A stretch of 64,000 nucleotides of DNA. Origin: Atrichornis clamosus. Taxonomy: Eukaryota; Chordata; Aves; Passeriformes; Menuridae. The stretch's first letter is position 1. Each line of letters starts with the position of its first letter. Shown here one piece after another: positions 27,501 through 35,480 of this stretch. The notes under the pieces were generated by a model that was not told the DNA's origin, searched no databases, and was given only the letters and a program-made list of their open reading frames with translations. A program made the translations under genes and the position numbers. The DNA is taken from NCBI GenBank assembly GCA_013400975.1, contig WBMZ01008618.1, forward strand, positions 124,001 through 188,000. The letters are read 5' to 3'.

Positions 27501-30500
27501 AATTTATTCTTTTTTTGGTGTTTATTTGAAAAAACTTATTTGTAGTGTATACCCTGCATGAGAAGTATACTAGAAGATTCCTATTCCATTTGTTTAAATC
27601 AGCATCTCATTTTTTCTTCAAAAGCAAGCAGTTAATTCTGAACCAGCACAATTCACTCCTACAAGCCTTATAAGGTACAATAGCCTGTAATGGAGTTTAA
27701 GGCATATGGTGACTGCCGTATGCCCCAAAAACCAGACTGCTTGGATTCTGGTTTATTCTGGTGCAAGAGACAACCTGGGAAAACACTCCATACTACTCAT
27801 AAAAGACTGATTACATAAACACAGCTGAAATTTGGGTATAACTCTCTTGAACTTCTAGTGCTTATTTGATATACAAAAGTAAAAAATTCTTTAAAAAGTA
27901 AAATGAGAAAGGGGACAGGAACCTATTTCACATTCATGAATGCCAGTAGAATTACTGACTTTAGTAAGGGCTGAATGGAGTCAGAGGTTATTTATCAGAA
28001 ATTGGTCTGTAGCAGGATCAGGTACAGAAATGAACCTGGCAGCACCAGGACAACATGCAGTGTCTTCCCTACAGCATATACTTTAATATTGTTTAAGTTT
28101 TACTTATTTGTAACTGACCTGCTAAAAAGTTAATGAAAAAAACCACTTTTCTTGTGATGAATTATGCCTAAACTAAGGGAGAACAATTTAAGTTTTACAT
28201 TCCAATATAAGACTGATATAATAATTAGAATAACATCAGAGACATTTAGTTCTTTGATACTCACAGGTTTGTCTAGCTTCCTTTGGTAGCTTCATTTTGT
28301 TGATTAGACTGTTTCCTTCAAGTACAAACACAAAGCCTTTTAGTTCTCTGTCATATTCCTACAAAAAGGAACAACAAACAAACATAAGCATCCTGACAGA
28401 ATTATCCTGACAACCAACCATGCTACTAACATGCAAAGCTATTTTTTTAAAAAACCAGACATGGTAGATGGCACTGCAAATATGACTACTTCAAATTTGA
28501 TAGCAATAATATAATCCATGCAAATATGTTCATTACTTGCATGTTTTATGAACAAACAATACTGACAAACAGGACTCATGACTCAATGAGAAAAGCCCAA
28601 TTCATTACTTATCAGAATACCAAAATTACTTTCTAAATATTTAAATTGTAAAATTACACTGTGACCAACTCAGTCTGCAAGCAGGCACACAGAACTAATT
28701 TAAGTAGTCATTTAGTCTGTCATAATGACAGAACTGCAAGTGACAACTCCACTGTCAGGTCAAAGCCCTCATTACCTTCTAATTTTAAGCTTCATTCACA
28801 GTGATTCACATTTTTCTGGTTTATACTCTAGATTTTACAGATTTCTTTAAAAACTTACTTTTGATATAGCTGATGGATTGCCAAAAATCTTCCATTTTGC
28901 TCCTGGGTTCTTGCCTTGAGCACTGAATATTTCAACAAACTGGCCACCCTATGATAAAATGATTTAAGGATATATCATTCAACCAAATGTTCAGCACTAA
29001 ATTATCAGTGGTCAAGATGAGAACGTAAGAATCCCTCTCTGTATCATGCTGTTACCACATCAGTATTACTAATCACTCAGCAGAATAGCAGTAACAGCTA
29101 GACTACTATAATACAACAATTCATATAATCAATATTTGGCTTTATGAGGGGATCAGAAGATGAAGGGAAACCATGGAATATTTTAAATTATTTTAGTTAT
29201 AATATCATCCTCTAAAAAGTGAAATTATTGTAAATATTCTAAAACCATGCAGGAGATTACTAATTTGTATTTAGATATGATTTATTTCTATAGCTCACCA
29301 AATGAATGAGCTAAAAATACTCACTGCTCATACTGCTAAAAAATAAAATGTGTTGCAGATTGGATGTTTTGTCTGATTTCCTATGGAAATGAAGTTCACA
29401 CCATTTGCCATATGTGAATGGCTCTATCTACATAGGTGAGTATGTCAAAGACATTTCCCAGTAACTTTTCTACTAGTAACCAAATTCCAAACAAAAATTT
29501 ACTATCTTTTATGGGCCAACTTAAGTGGATCTGTTCCAGTCAGTATCACCATAAAAACTAAGGGCTGCAGCCTTTTTGAGGCATCAGAGAATTATTATTG
29601 GAAAAAGATGATTATGAATGCCCCTGCCAGGTGAAAACTCCTGACACAGAGCATATGCCCTATTAGACATCAAGGAATCTGACCACAGACTCTTGAGGAA
29701 GTTGGCTTTACTACCTCTGCTTAGGGAGTTATTTTCTTCTATATTTTTCCCATTTGATGTCATGTTTTTTGTGACATCTGATGTACTCAGCCTACAGTTT
29801 GCTAAGCATTTTTCAGCAGTATGGTTGACCTAATCAATCATTACCACTCTGCCATTCCCTTTTCATTTCTAGTTGTCTGCACTCCCCAATTCTCTTTATG
29901 CTCAGCTGCCCAAGCAATTGTACTTAAGTCAGAATGAGCAAGAGGGGCAAGCAAAAGAAATGCTCCTCATATTATTTTTTCAGAGAACATCAACTCTGCA
30001 CTGTATGTGAATTAGGTATTTTCCTCTGCTCACACACACCTGGCAGCTCCAGCCACATGGCTGATCCCAGTGAGTGGACTTAGTAAGTTCAATGGAGATT
30101 CAAAATGGCATTCCAAAAATTGCACTCAAAATATTTTTCAAAATTATAATGGATGAATTAAAAAAAAAATATGGCATACTACCAATTTCCAAGTTGTCTG
30201 ATTTATTTATGGACTACAGGATCAAGCTCTCAAAAATTTAAAGACCTTTAACTGCCAAGCTATATGTGCTTGCAGCAGATCTTAAACAAGTGGCTTTTTC
30301 TTCCATCTTCACAAACACATTTTCTTAATAGCACAGCCCTTGAGTAGGCCCTGATTTGAGGTTAAACAGAACAGGACATGGAAAAGTACTGGACATGACC
30401 TGAGAAAATGTCAAACAAACACTGAGGCAAGAAGCTGACCAAAGTGACTTGGTGCTGTGGAGGATGGTTGGATCTCATGGGGGCCCCACTAGAGTCAGGA

Positions 30501-31183
30501 AAGAAACTTCCAAACTCCACATCAACTGGACGGGAGTATGGGGCATCTTTGGGGAGCCCAATCCTGCAAAGCCAACAGCAGCTAGGCATCAAAAATTCCA
30601 CGAAAAGCTGAGACAGTCTATGTAACAGCACCAGAAATACTGATTTTGGGTACAGAAGTAACACATCTGGGACCAGCAGGGAAAAAGTAGTTAGGGGTGC
30701 GTTGCTCTCTTGGGATGGGACGAATGTAGGGAAAGGAGGCAGTGCGGCCAAAAGGAAGGCTAGGAAATAGTAAAAGGTAAAATTGAAGCTTCCAAATGAT
30801 GTGACTAGTGTTGTCACAACCTTGTGCTGGACCAAGAAAACAAATCAACCCCCATTTCTGACAATACCTGAAGAGCTGGGACTCCTTCCATGACTGGGTG
30901 GAAGCAGATGTGCCTTCCCTGGCCCACAAGGGTACAGACAAAAAGCCATTGGCAAAACCATGCTGGTGCCCATTCTAGACCTGACAGCATCAGCAGCTAC
31001 CCACTATTTCATAACACTTTTATAAAAGTACTGAATAATGAAACACTCACTCCAAAACACTCCTGCAGTTGGACTTTTGGACAATCAGAATAAGCTTTTT
31101 TAACTGAGCTCTCTCAGAGGTGAAATGAAAATGGGTAAAAAATAAAATTATTTCTGTTTTACCTGATAGTGATTTTTGAACAT
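3428..31183 (-). CDS. CFAP20DC: CFAP20DC, 5' part of the coding region (exons 2-11), continuing past the window edge
   Basis: This is the N-terminal half of CFAP20 domain-containing protein. Joining 31183-31163, 28948-28859, 28358-28265, 26321-26249, 16785-16671, 14821-14665, 11124-10966, 5574-5438, 4274-4097 and 3571-3428 gives one open frame of about 390 codons, with GT/AG borders and matching phases throughout. Recognised blocks include [47 protein letters not shown] and [15 protein letters not shown]. Residues 1 to about 184 match the CFAP20-like domain (old DUF667), shared with the axonemal protein CFAP20; later residues are polar and probably disordered. The family link to cilia is established knowledge; the role of CFAP20DC itself is poorly known. 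The frame is intact, so this is not a pseudogene. The remaining C-terminal exons were not found and probably lie left of position 1. Identification rests on remembered family sequence, not a search. Confidence 0.95.
3572..4096 (-). other. CFAP20DC intron 10
   Basis: About 0.5 kb. The overlapping open frames of about 115 codons on both strands (3577-3958) show no family similarity and look like chance. Confidence 0.75.
4097..4274 (-). CDS. CFAP20DC: CFAP20DC exon 10
   Basis: One hundred and seventy-eight nucleotides, phase 0 to 1. The acceptor is GTCTTTCAAG/GTAACG and the donor is CAAAATG/GTAAGAG. It encodes residues 283-341, including [20 protein letters not shown] and [19 protein letters not shown]. 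It aligns loosely with the family stretch GSKNNRSCQQ...EEQGNKENIHQ. An alternative acceptor 24 nt downstream (ACCACAG/GTAGCA) would break the reading frame, so the upstream one was preferred. Confidence 0.88.
4275..5437 (-). other. CFAP20DC intron 9
   Basis: About 1.2 kb. An 83-codon minus-strand frame at 4605-4856 begins beside an acceptor-like TTGCATTTCAG, but it has no family similarity; see the rejected list. Confidence 0.75.
5438..5574 (-). CDS. CFAP20DC: CFAP20DC exon 9
   Basis: One hundred and thirty-seven nucleotides, phase 1 to 0. The acceptor is TTCTAACCTTAG/GTAGCT and the donor is TCTGGAAAG/GTAAGA. It encodes residues 238-282, including [20 protein letters not shown] and [12 protein letters not shown], aligning with the family's INRGTGSI...QDVCHIAFGSKVLGPPP. 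Confidence 0.95.
5575..10965 (-). other. CFAP20DC intron 8
   Basis: About 5.4 kb, very AT-rich with short A runs and AATAAA-rich low-complexity patches (for example 5932-5972). No transposon fragment, RNA gene or further exon was recognised. Confidence 0.8.
10966..11124 (-). CDS. CFAP20DC: CFAP20DC exon 8
   Basis: One hundred and fifty-nine nucleotides, phase 1 to 1. The acceptor is TTGATTCTAG/GTACGTGC; the donor GAAACAG/GTACTC departs from consensus at +4 to +6. It encodes residues 185-236, including [20 protein letters not shown] and [14 protein letters not shown], matching the family segment [24 protein letters not shown]. This is the start of the tail beyond the folded domain. Confidence 0.95.
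12320..12772 (+). mobile_element. Solo LTR of an avian endogenous retrovirus
   Basis: It starts TGTCCTGGTTTCTGCTGGCA and ends GGTTAAAGCATGACA, giving a TGTC/GACA terminal inverted repeat. Diagnostic blocks include TTCTTCCTAGTAGCTGATAC, GACAGCTGACCCCAGGTGAT and a CCCCATCCCACTGGGGG hairpin near the 3' end. It is shorter than I remember for the intact family, with a contracted (TTA) tract near 12612-12625. No clean target duplication is visible. It sits in intron 7, antisense to the gene, and no internal retroviral sequence follows. Confidence 0.82.
12985..13396 (+). mobile_element. CR1 LINE, 3' end fragment
   Basis: It matches the avian CR1 3' region: GGAGGCTGAAGGGAGACC, then AGGTAACAAGCAGCAAGACA, AATTTCTTCATCCAAAGGGT, and the end ACCTAAACAATTCTATAATTCTATGAA with the 8-bp CR1 tail repeat. 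It is 5'-truncated, as is usual for CR1, and antisense to CFAP20DC in intron 7. The open frames here are shadows of the repeat. Confidence 0.9.
14665..14821 (-). CDS. CFAP20DC: CFAP20DC exon 7
   Basis: One hundred and fifty-seven nucleotides, phase 0 to 1. The acceptor is CTTTTCTAG/TGGTGC and the donor is GAAGATG/GTGTGT. It encodes residues 132-183 with [20 protein letters not shown], then [17 protein letters not shown] and [11 protein letters not shown]. This closes the CFAP20-like domain; the ANCKLRKIF block corresponds to the ANCRIRRVYF block of CFAP20. Confidence 0.96.
14822..16670 (-). other. CFAP20DC intron 6
   Basis: About 1.85 kb, AT-rich. The ORFs at 16149-16536 have no family support. 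No repeat element was recognised. Confidence 0.8.
16671..16785 (-). CDS. CFAP20DC: CFAP20DC exon 6
   Basis: One hundred and fifteen nucleotides, phase 2 to 0. The acceptor is TTCTTTTATAG/AATAAC and the donor is CGCAAAATA/GTAGGT. It encodes residues 94-131, including [20 protein letters not shown] and [15 protein letters not shown], essentially the family signature. The first A completes a Leu codon from exon 5. Confidence 0.97.
16786..26248 (-). other. CFAP20DC intron 5
   Basis: The largest intron in the window, about 9.5 kb. It contains the 17.48-18.07 kb LTR, an A run near 20731-20748 and T/G-rich low-complexity sequence at 23323-23359. No other exon with family similarity was seen. Confidence 0.8.
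17481..18066 (+). mobile_element. Degenerate solo LTR of an avian endogenous retrovirus
   Basis: It begins TGTACCAGTTGTGGCTGGGA and ends near CCACCACA, with a retroviral-type poly(A) region ATTAAACTGTCTTAATCTCAACC at about 17946-17968. Blocks such as GACAGCTGATCC and AAGGGATATTCCAGA also occur in the LTR at 12.3 kb, so both belong to one family. The start and end match the songbird LTR layout I remember (TguLTR5-like; the family name is uncertain). Flanking GCAAC and GCAGC could be an imperfect target duplication. It lies antisense to CFAP20DC. No internal viral genes are present. Confidence 0.75.
26249..26321 (-). CDS. CFAP20DC: CFAP20DC exon 5 (73-nt small exon)
   Basis: Seventy-three nucleotides, phase 1 to 2. 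The acceptor is GTTTCTAG/TGGGAC and the donor is GAGTTACT/GTAAGA. It encodes residues 69-92, (L)[19 protein letters not shown] and STEL, and matches the family segment LGLIQRFLVLQIYVPLGQDF. The exon is required: joining exon 4 directly to exon 6 would create TAA at the junction. It is too short to stand out as an ORF, and the plus-strand frame covering it is a shadow. Confidence 0.95.
26322..28264 (-). other. CFAP20DC intron 4
   Basis: About 1.9 kb of AT-rich sequence. No repeat element or RNA gene was recognised. Confidence 0.8.
28265..28358 (-). CDS. CFAP20DC: CFAP20DC exon 4
   Basis: Ninety-four nucleotides, phase 0 to 1. The acceptor is TTTTTGTAG/GAATAT and the donor is AAACCT/GTGAGTA. 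It encodes residues 38-68 with the core [20 protein letters not shown], aligning with the FVFVLEG strand of the family. The final T is the first base of the Leu codon completed by exon 5. Confidence 0.95.
28359..28858 (-). other. CFAP20DC intron 3
   Basis: A 500-bp AT-rich intron with no recognisable element. Confidence 0.85.
28859..28948 (-). CDS. CFAP20DC: CFAP20DC exon 3
   Basis: Ninety nucleotides, exactly 30 codons, phase 0 to 0. The acceptor is TTATCATAG/GGTGGC and the donor is TCAAAA/GTAAGT, a strong site. It encodes residues 8-37, including [20 protein letters not shown], the most conserved stretch of the CFAP20-like domain's N-terminus. The family match is near identical to the remembered human sequence. 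Confidence 0.96.
28949..31162 (-). other. CFAP20DC intron 2
   Basis: About 2.2 kb. Apart from the unexplained open region at 30362-30940 I see only AT-rich single-copy sequence. Confidence 0.8.
30362..30835 (-). other. Long open frame (157 codons) in intron 2, no recognised product
   Basis: The longest open frames of this intron lie here. The product is rich in hydrophobic residues near its N-terminus and shows no motif I recognise. Base composition is less AT-rich than its surroundings. It could be an old repeat, a decayed pseudogene or chance. It has no splice-site or family support and is not called as a gene. Confidence 0.15.
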
Positions 31184-31250
31184 TTTTCCAGCTTTCATAA
31201 GCAGAAGATAATTTTAGCTTCTCAATCAGTAAAGACACTTGCAAGCTATG
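31163..31250 (-). CDS. CFAP20DC: CFAP20DC exon 2 with the start codon (coding part 31163-31183)
   Basis: The acceptor is strong (TTTGTTTTTCAG before 31250) and the donor is CTATCAG/GTAAAA after 31163. The ATG at 31183-31181 begins MFKNHYQ, matching the remembered family start MFKNEYQ and the MFKN start of CFAP20. The exon ends in phase 0 and joins GGT GGC CAG of exon 3. The first 67 nt are 5' UTR. The start context is AAAAATGT, with A at -3. The whole exon is also open in another frame, giving an 88-nt open stretch that looks coding but would shift out of frame in exon 3. I chose the MFKN start because of conservation and phase. Confidence 0.93.
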
Positions 31251-34200
31251 CTGAAAAACAAACAAACAACTTCATATAGGATTTGACATGAAAAAAACCC
31301 TATAATGAGACTCCAGGCATATTTTAAAACATATGAATACTATTACAAAATACTTTTCTGAGTATAAATGTGTATCAACTGCATGAGAGTGCTACTGTAA
31401 AACAATTAAGACCAAAATAATATTAATATTGACACTGTCTTGGAAAATATTCTCTTTGTGCATCAAGTACTCAGGGCTGTCTTTTAATATATTCCAAGAG
31501 AAACTAGTAACTTTATGTCAGTTCTTATTTCTAATCACTGAAGACTTCCTCATTCTTTAAAAATGCTTAAATATAATCTTTAATATATTTTTTTATTCTT
31601 TATTATCAAGTGCCCACTGGAAAACATTAGAATCCATTAAAGAGGAGCTTAACGTTTAATATAGAAGAAGAGAAACATGGAACAGCTGCAATAGAAACCT
31701 CTCCATCTAGAGATATTTGGCAGACACTTCTGAGACAAGTTATCTTCTTTCACATTCAGCATTCTTCTTTGAGGATGATTAGTGTAAGACTCAAACCAAG
31801 CACTTCAGTTATCTCAGGGCTGCTAAAGTCACTGTGAATTAAGAGATGTCTGCAGTTAGAGAATCAGAACAGTGGAAAGGGAAGGGACTGATACTGGAAG
31901 CCTCCCACGTTATCCTTTGATCACACTGAGTGTCTGCAGGCTCTCCTGAAGTCAACAGAAAGTGAAGAGACCCTGAACATAAAAGGTAGTTGTCAATCTC
32001 CAAAGTCAGGTAGAATCAGTCACAAGAGACAACATGCACCTTCACTGAAAACTGAAAGTGCTCCTCAGCTCGCAGAAAAATCCTTTCACAAGACTGTGCC
32101 TTGCTTTTATTTGATATACTTTGTTCTGTTCATGTTCAGTTCAGGCAGAAACAACTTAAGAATTAAATTATTTTTAATTATTGGATAGTTTTGAGACTGC
32201 AACCAATTTCTTAACAAATAGAAACAATATGCTGACGAGGTAACTATAGCTTCTCATAATGAACAGTTCAGCTCTCACAATAAAAAAGTAACAAAGTTTA
32301 AAATAAATAAATTTTTTAAAGTCTGCGAATGAACTAGAAATTCAGTGACAATAGGCATGAGTTCATAAAGAATGAATTCATTTACAGGAACAGAGCAACA
32401 TTCTATCTGAAAAAGTAAATAATAATTCATTTAAGAAAACTTGATGAAATCTATTGATATTTATCAACAATTATTTTAATCAGCAACAATTGAATCTTAA
32501 AGTTGTCAGTAAATAAAATAAAAATGGAAACCCAACCAGATATTATAAATTTACCCCATGCTGTTGCCAGAAATAATAGTTTATGTCAAGCTTTTTTATT
32601 ATAAGGAAAACGAATTTAGCAAGCACAGCATTTGTAACAGGCCTATCAAAACTCGTAATTAGTATTTTGATTGAATTAAAAGTAATATTGTCATTGCACT
32701 TTTAACATACAAATTGCATTATTCTATGTTTTAGACCATTTTCTATACACATTTTTCACTTGTTCAGGTGGCATAATTGGTTTTTTTTAATAACTACATT
32801 AAAACTACATTTAAATAACTACATTGAACTACTCAATTATGAACTAGATATTTTTGACAGACCTTTTAGAGAATTCTAAAGCAAATGTACTATTTCTTCC
32901 TTCTCTCTATACATTCACTTAAAGAGAACTTGTTTCAGAAATCACTGTTCACTTCTCTGTCTGCAGCCCTATCTTTGTTGTTATCTAGAGCCTTTAGACA
33001 AGCCAGAACTACTCAAAATTGCATGATTCATGTCGTAGTGAGAAGTAGTGGCACCATGAAACTAATCTCAGTGACCTACTGTTTTGATTCCCTTTGTCAT
33101 GGCAAAATGTGAAGGCCCTGTCCTCAATGAGAGGCAGAAGCCAAGCCCTCCTTTAGGACTTATTTACAATGAGTTTATCACTGTAATTCATACTTGTCAT
33201 TCTAGGCCTAAGGATTTCACCATCAACCAGTTTTTATTTATTATTAATTTTAAGTGAGGGAGATGCAAAGGAACACACTCCTTTTTCCTTGGGGCAAAGC
33301 AGTTTCACTTTTGCTTTAAAAATCAGTTCCAGATTTGCCAAGCATCATGCACCTAGCAGAGCCCTCACATATTTTGCAGTTCTGTTATGCCTTATTATGT
33401 CTCAGGGAAAAATATTAGCACTAAATAAAGGTGAGGAATTCTATCTAAGAGTCACTGTATAAAAAGTTTTAAGTTCTGAGTGTGAAAAGAGTAACTTATC
33501 TCTTTCAGGGACTACTACTAGTATTCTGGCTTAATATTTGTCATCAATACAGTTGTGTTTTAAACTGATATACACATGGGCAAGCTAGGTTATTTGCTAA
33601 TTTGCAGATTATATTTTATTCAGACTCAGAAAACTGATGACTGTAGGTACCAAATTCATAACCAAGTGGCTCTTCCTAACTTCTGTGAAAGGTAAACTAG
33701 ACCCAAAGTTTGTAAGCATTTGTGTTTGGACAACTCATTCATACTACAAAGCTATCACTGTAAACAGCTCAGTGGAATCAGCGAAATGTCAGTTTGTTTT
33801 TCATAAAGGCAGAAAAAATACTGCAAGTGACATTGCAATACACCTTTGCTCATATATTGCTTAATTATAACTTATCAATTTTCATTAGAATGCCATAAAC
33901 TAGTAGTTCTCTCATTTTTCAGTCACAGTTCAAACTTATTTTTTTATTGCTTTGAACTATGTACTTTAGTATGTCCGTCCAACTGGAAATACAGGCTTAA
34001 AGTGTCAGTCAGGGACTGACAAACAATCAAGAACATAATTTATAAAGTTAAGTAACGATGAAAGATATTTATCTTTGAATAGATTCCTATCAGGATTTAC
34101 CTTGTGATGTCTGGATTCGTGCAGTGACTTTGATCATTAGTTTCACCATGTTTCTTACATTGAAAATAAAGCAGCAGCAGCCCAAAGTGCGTCCCGTTCC

Positions 34201-35261
34201 TTCCATTCACACAAACCACGTAGGACGCTGCAAAAATACCTCCATCCTATGACAGCTTCTTATGTATATTTCAATAATATTTGGTGTTTACGTAGCCCCA
34301 GGATTCCAACAATTGGTCCTTTGAAAGTAACAAGCAAGAGAGTATTTCACAAACAGCAAATGCAAACAGACCTTCAGGCTTTCTTAATCTAATTAGCCCT
34401 AAGCAGTGTTCTAATTCCAGGAGAGACAGGGATGGACAGACTCACAGAGACCTAAACCCCTTCATAGTCATGGTTAGTCCCTTGACTTAAAAGGCACTAT
34501 TTACATAAGTATATGTATACACGTTTCTGATCAATATCCCAGTGTTGAAAAAGCCATGTTTATTTAAGACTTTTTATTCCAAAGTCAAAACTGTGAAGCA
34601 AAATAAAATGAATTTGCACATACTACTAATTTGCATTGAAAAATGACAGGAATACACTATTTTTGGCAGGGCACACAGGCTTAGACCCAAGACTGTTCAT
34701 ACATAAAACTCACCATCATGGGCCCAAAGCCAGAGCTGATTTATGGTAGCTGGGACACGCCAGGGAAAGTAGTTCATCACTGATGAAGGGTTTTAGTATC
34801 TCCCAGACAAATGAATTCCACATATTAAATATTTAAAGCTGAGTTTGTAACACCGCTATATATTTTCGCAAAATACAAGTTAGCATAATAAATGGGCAGA
34901 AAGACCATTAATAAGCTATAGCAAGACTACTGGTGCTCCAACGCACGAAGCGGCACAGCCTTTATAAACAACGCGCGGGATTAAGGAGAAAAATAACTTA
35001 AAATAGAGACTTTCACTGTATAAAAATTCGACCGCAAAACGCTTTTGACACCAGACCCACCCCCTGCAGCGCCGCGGAAACGCTTCCCTCCGCCGCTACA
35101 GCGGCACGGCCGCGGTCCCCCCGCCCCTCCGCCACCGCCGGCGCCGGGATCGGGATGGGGACCGAGGTTGAGGTCGGGATCGGGGTCCGGGGTCGATGTC
35201 GAGATCGGGGCCGGGACCGGGGCCGCTCAGCCCGGGGAGGTCCAGCCCCGCCAGGTCTCAC
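31251..35261 (-). other. CFAP20DC intron 1
   Basis: About 4 kb of mostly AT-rich sequence between exon 1 and the start-codon exon. The CpG island tail and the GGGATC-type repeat occupy its 5' end. The rest shows no convincing exon, repeat element or RNA gene; a short AACTACATT-type repeat lies near 32790-32830. The ORFs here are short and lack splice support. Confidence 0.8.
35145..35226. repeat. Degenerate GGGATC/GGGGTC hexamer-like repeat in intron 1
   Basis: A G-rich imperfect array built from units such as GGGATC, GAGGTC, GGGGTC and GGGACC begins about 36 bp inside intron 1 of CFAP20DC. Frames across it encode alternating dipeptides such as PIP and RSR, which explains the long open frames here without any gene. 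The plus strand has many runs of three or four G and could form G-quadruplexes. Confidence 0.6.
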
Positions 35262-35390
35262 CTGTGTGAGGGCGGCGGGGCCGTTGAACATGGCGGCGCG
35301 GGCGGCGCGGGCACTGAGGGCCGCTACCAGCCCGGGTTCCAGCGGCGGCGGCCCCGGTGCCGGTGTCCGGCGGAGGCTGCGCTGCCCGCG
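35262..35390 (-). other. CFAP20DC: CFAP20DC exon 1 (5' leader; 5' end not determined)
   Basis: The donor is clear: CACACAG followed by GTGAGACC, with the exon ending at 35262. The transcription start cannot be read from sequence; 35390 is only a rough limit just below the GC box. The exon contains an ATG (35291-35289) in the context GCCGCCATGT, followed by nine more in-frame codons to the donor (MFNGPAALTQ). Because the conserved start MFKNHYQ is in exon 2, this ATG is most simply an upstream start. It could serve as the real start in a transcript that skips exon 2, because exon 1 ends in phase 0 and exon 3 begins in phase 0. Confidence 0.7.
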
Positions 35391-35451
35391 GTCCCCGCCC
35401 CGCAACCAAGGGACTCCCACCTGGCCGAGGCTGTCGCAGAGCCTGTGCTGA
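35290..35451 (+). CDS. Possible divergent small ORF (53 codons) starting in a TISU-like motif
   Basis: On the plus strand GAACATGGCGGC (35286-35297) matches the TISU consensus SAASATGGCGGC exactly. Its ATG opens 53 codons ending with TGA at 35449-35451. The first residues are MAARAARALRAATSPG: basic, alanine-rich, without acidic residues and reminiscent of a mitochondrial presequence. It becomes Gly/Pro/Arg-rich afterwards, as random GC-rich DNA often does. Possible donors lie just beyond the stop, for example CACAG/GTGCCC near 35460. No homologue is recognised. It could equally be a chance frame over a YY1 site in a CpG island. Confidence 0.2.
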   Translation: MAARAARALRAATSPGSSGGGPGAGVRRRLRCPRSPPRNQGTPTWPRLSQSLC

Positions 35452-35480
35452 CCCCTCACAGGTGCCCCAAGGCTGAGCGT

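Larger units (their letters stand above)
34970..35480. promoter_or_regulatory. CFAP20DC: CpG island promoter of CFAP20DC
   Basis: This is the only strongly GC- and CpG-rich stretch in an AT-rich window. It covers CFAP20DC exon 1 and the start of intron 1. No TATA box is evident. A GC box (GGGGCGGGG on the minus strand, 35401-35393) lies upstream of exon 1, next to a GTTGC half-site (35406-35402) that could be part of a degenerate RFX X-box, as expected for a cilium-related gene, though the match is weak. A YY1-type motif, AACATGGCGGC, sits at 35287-35297 on the plus strand. TATA-less CpG islands are commonly bidirectional, so a divergent plus-strand transcript is plausible. Confidence 0.85.

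Noticed and set aside
31163..31250. Treating exon 2 as fully coding in the frame HSLQVSLLIEKLKLSSAYES.
   Set aside because: It is open and looks protein-like, but it is out of frame with exon 3, stopping after five more codons. The MFKNHYQ frame matches the conserved start.
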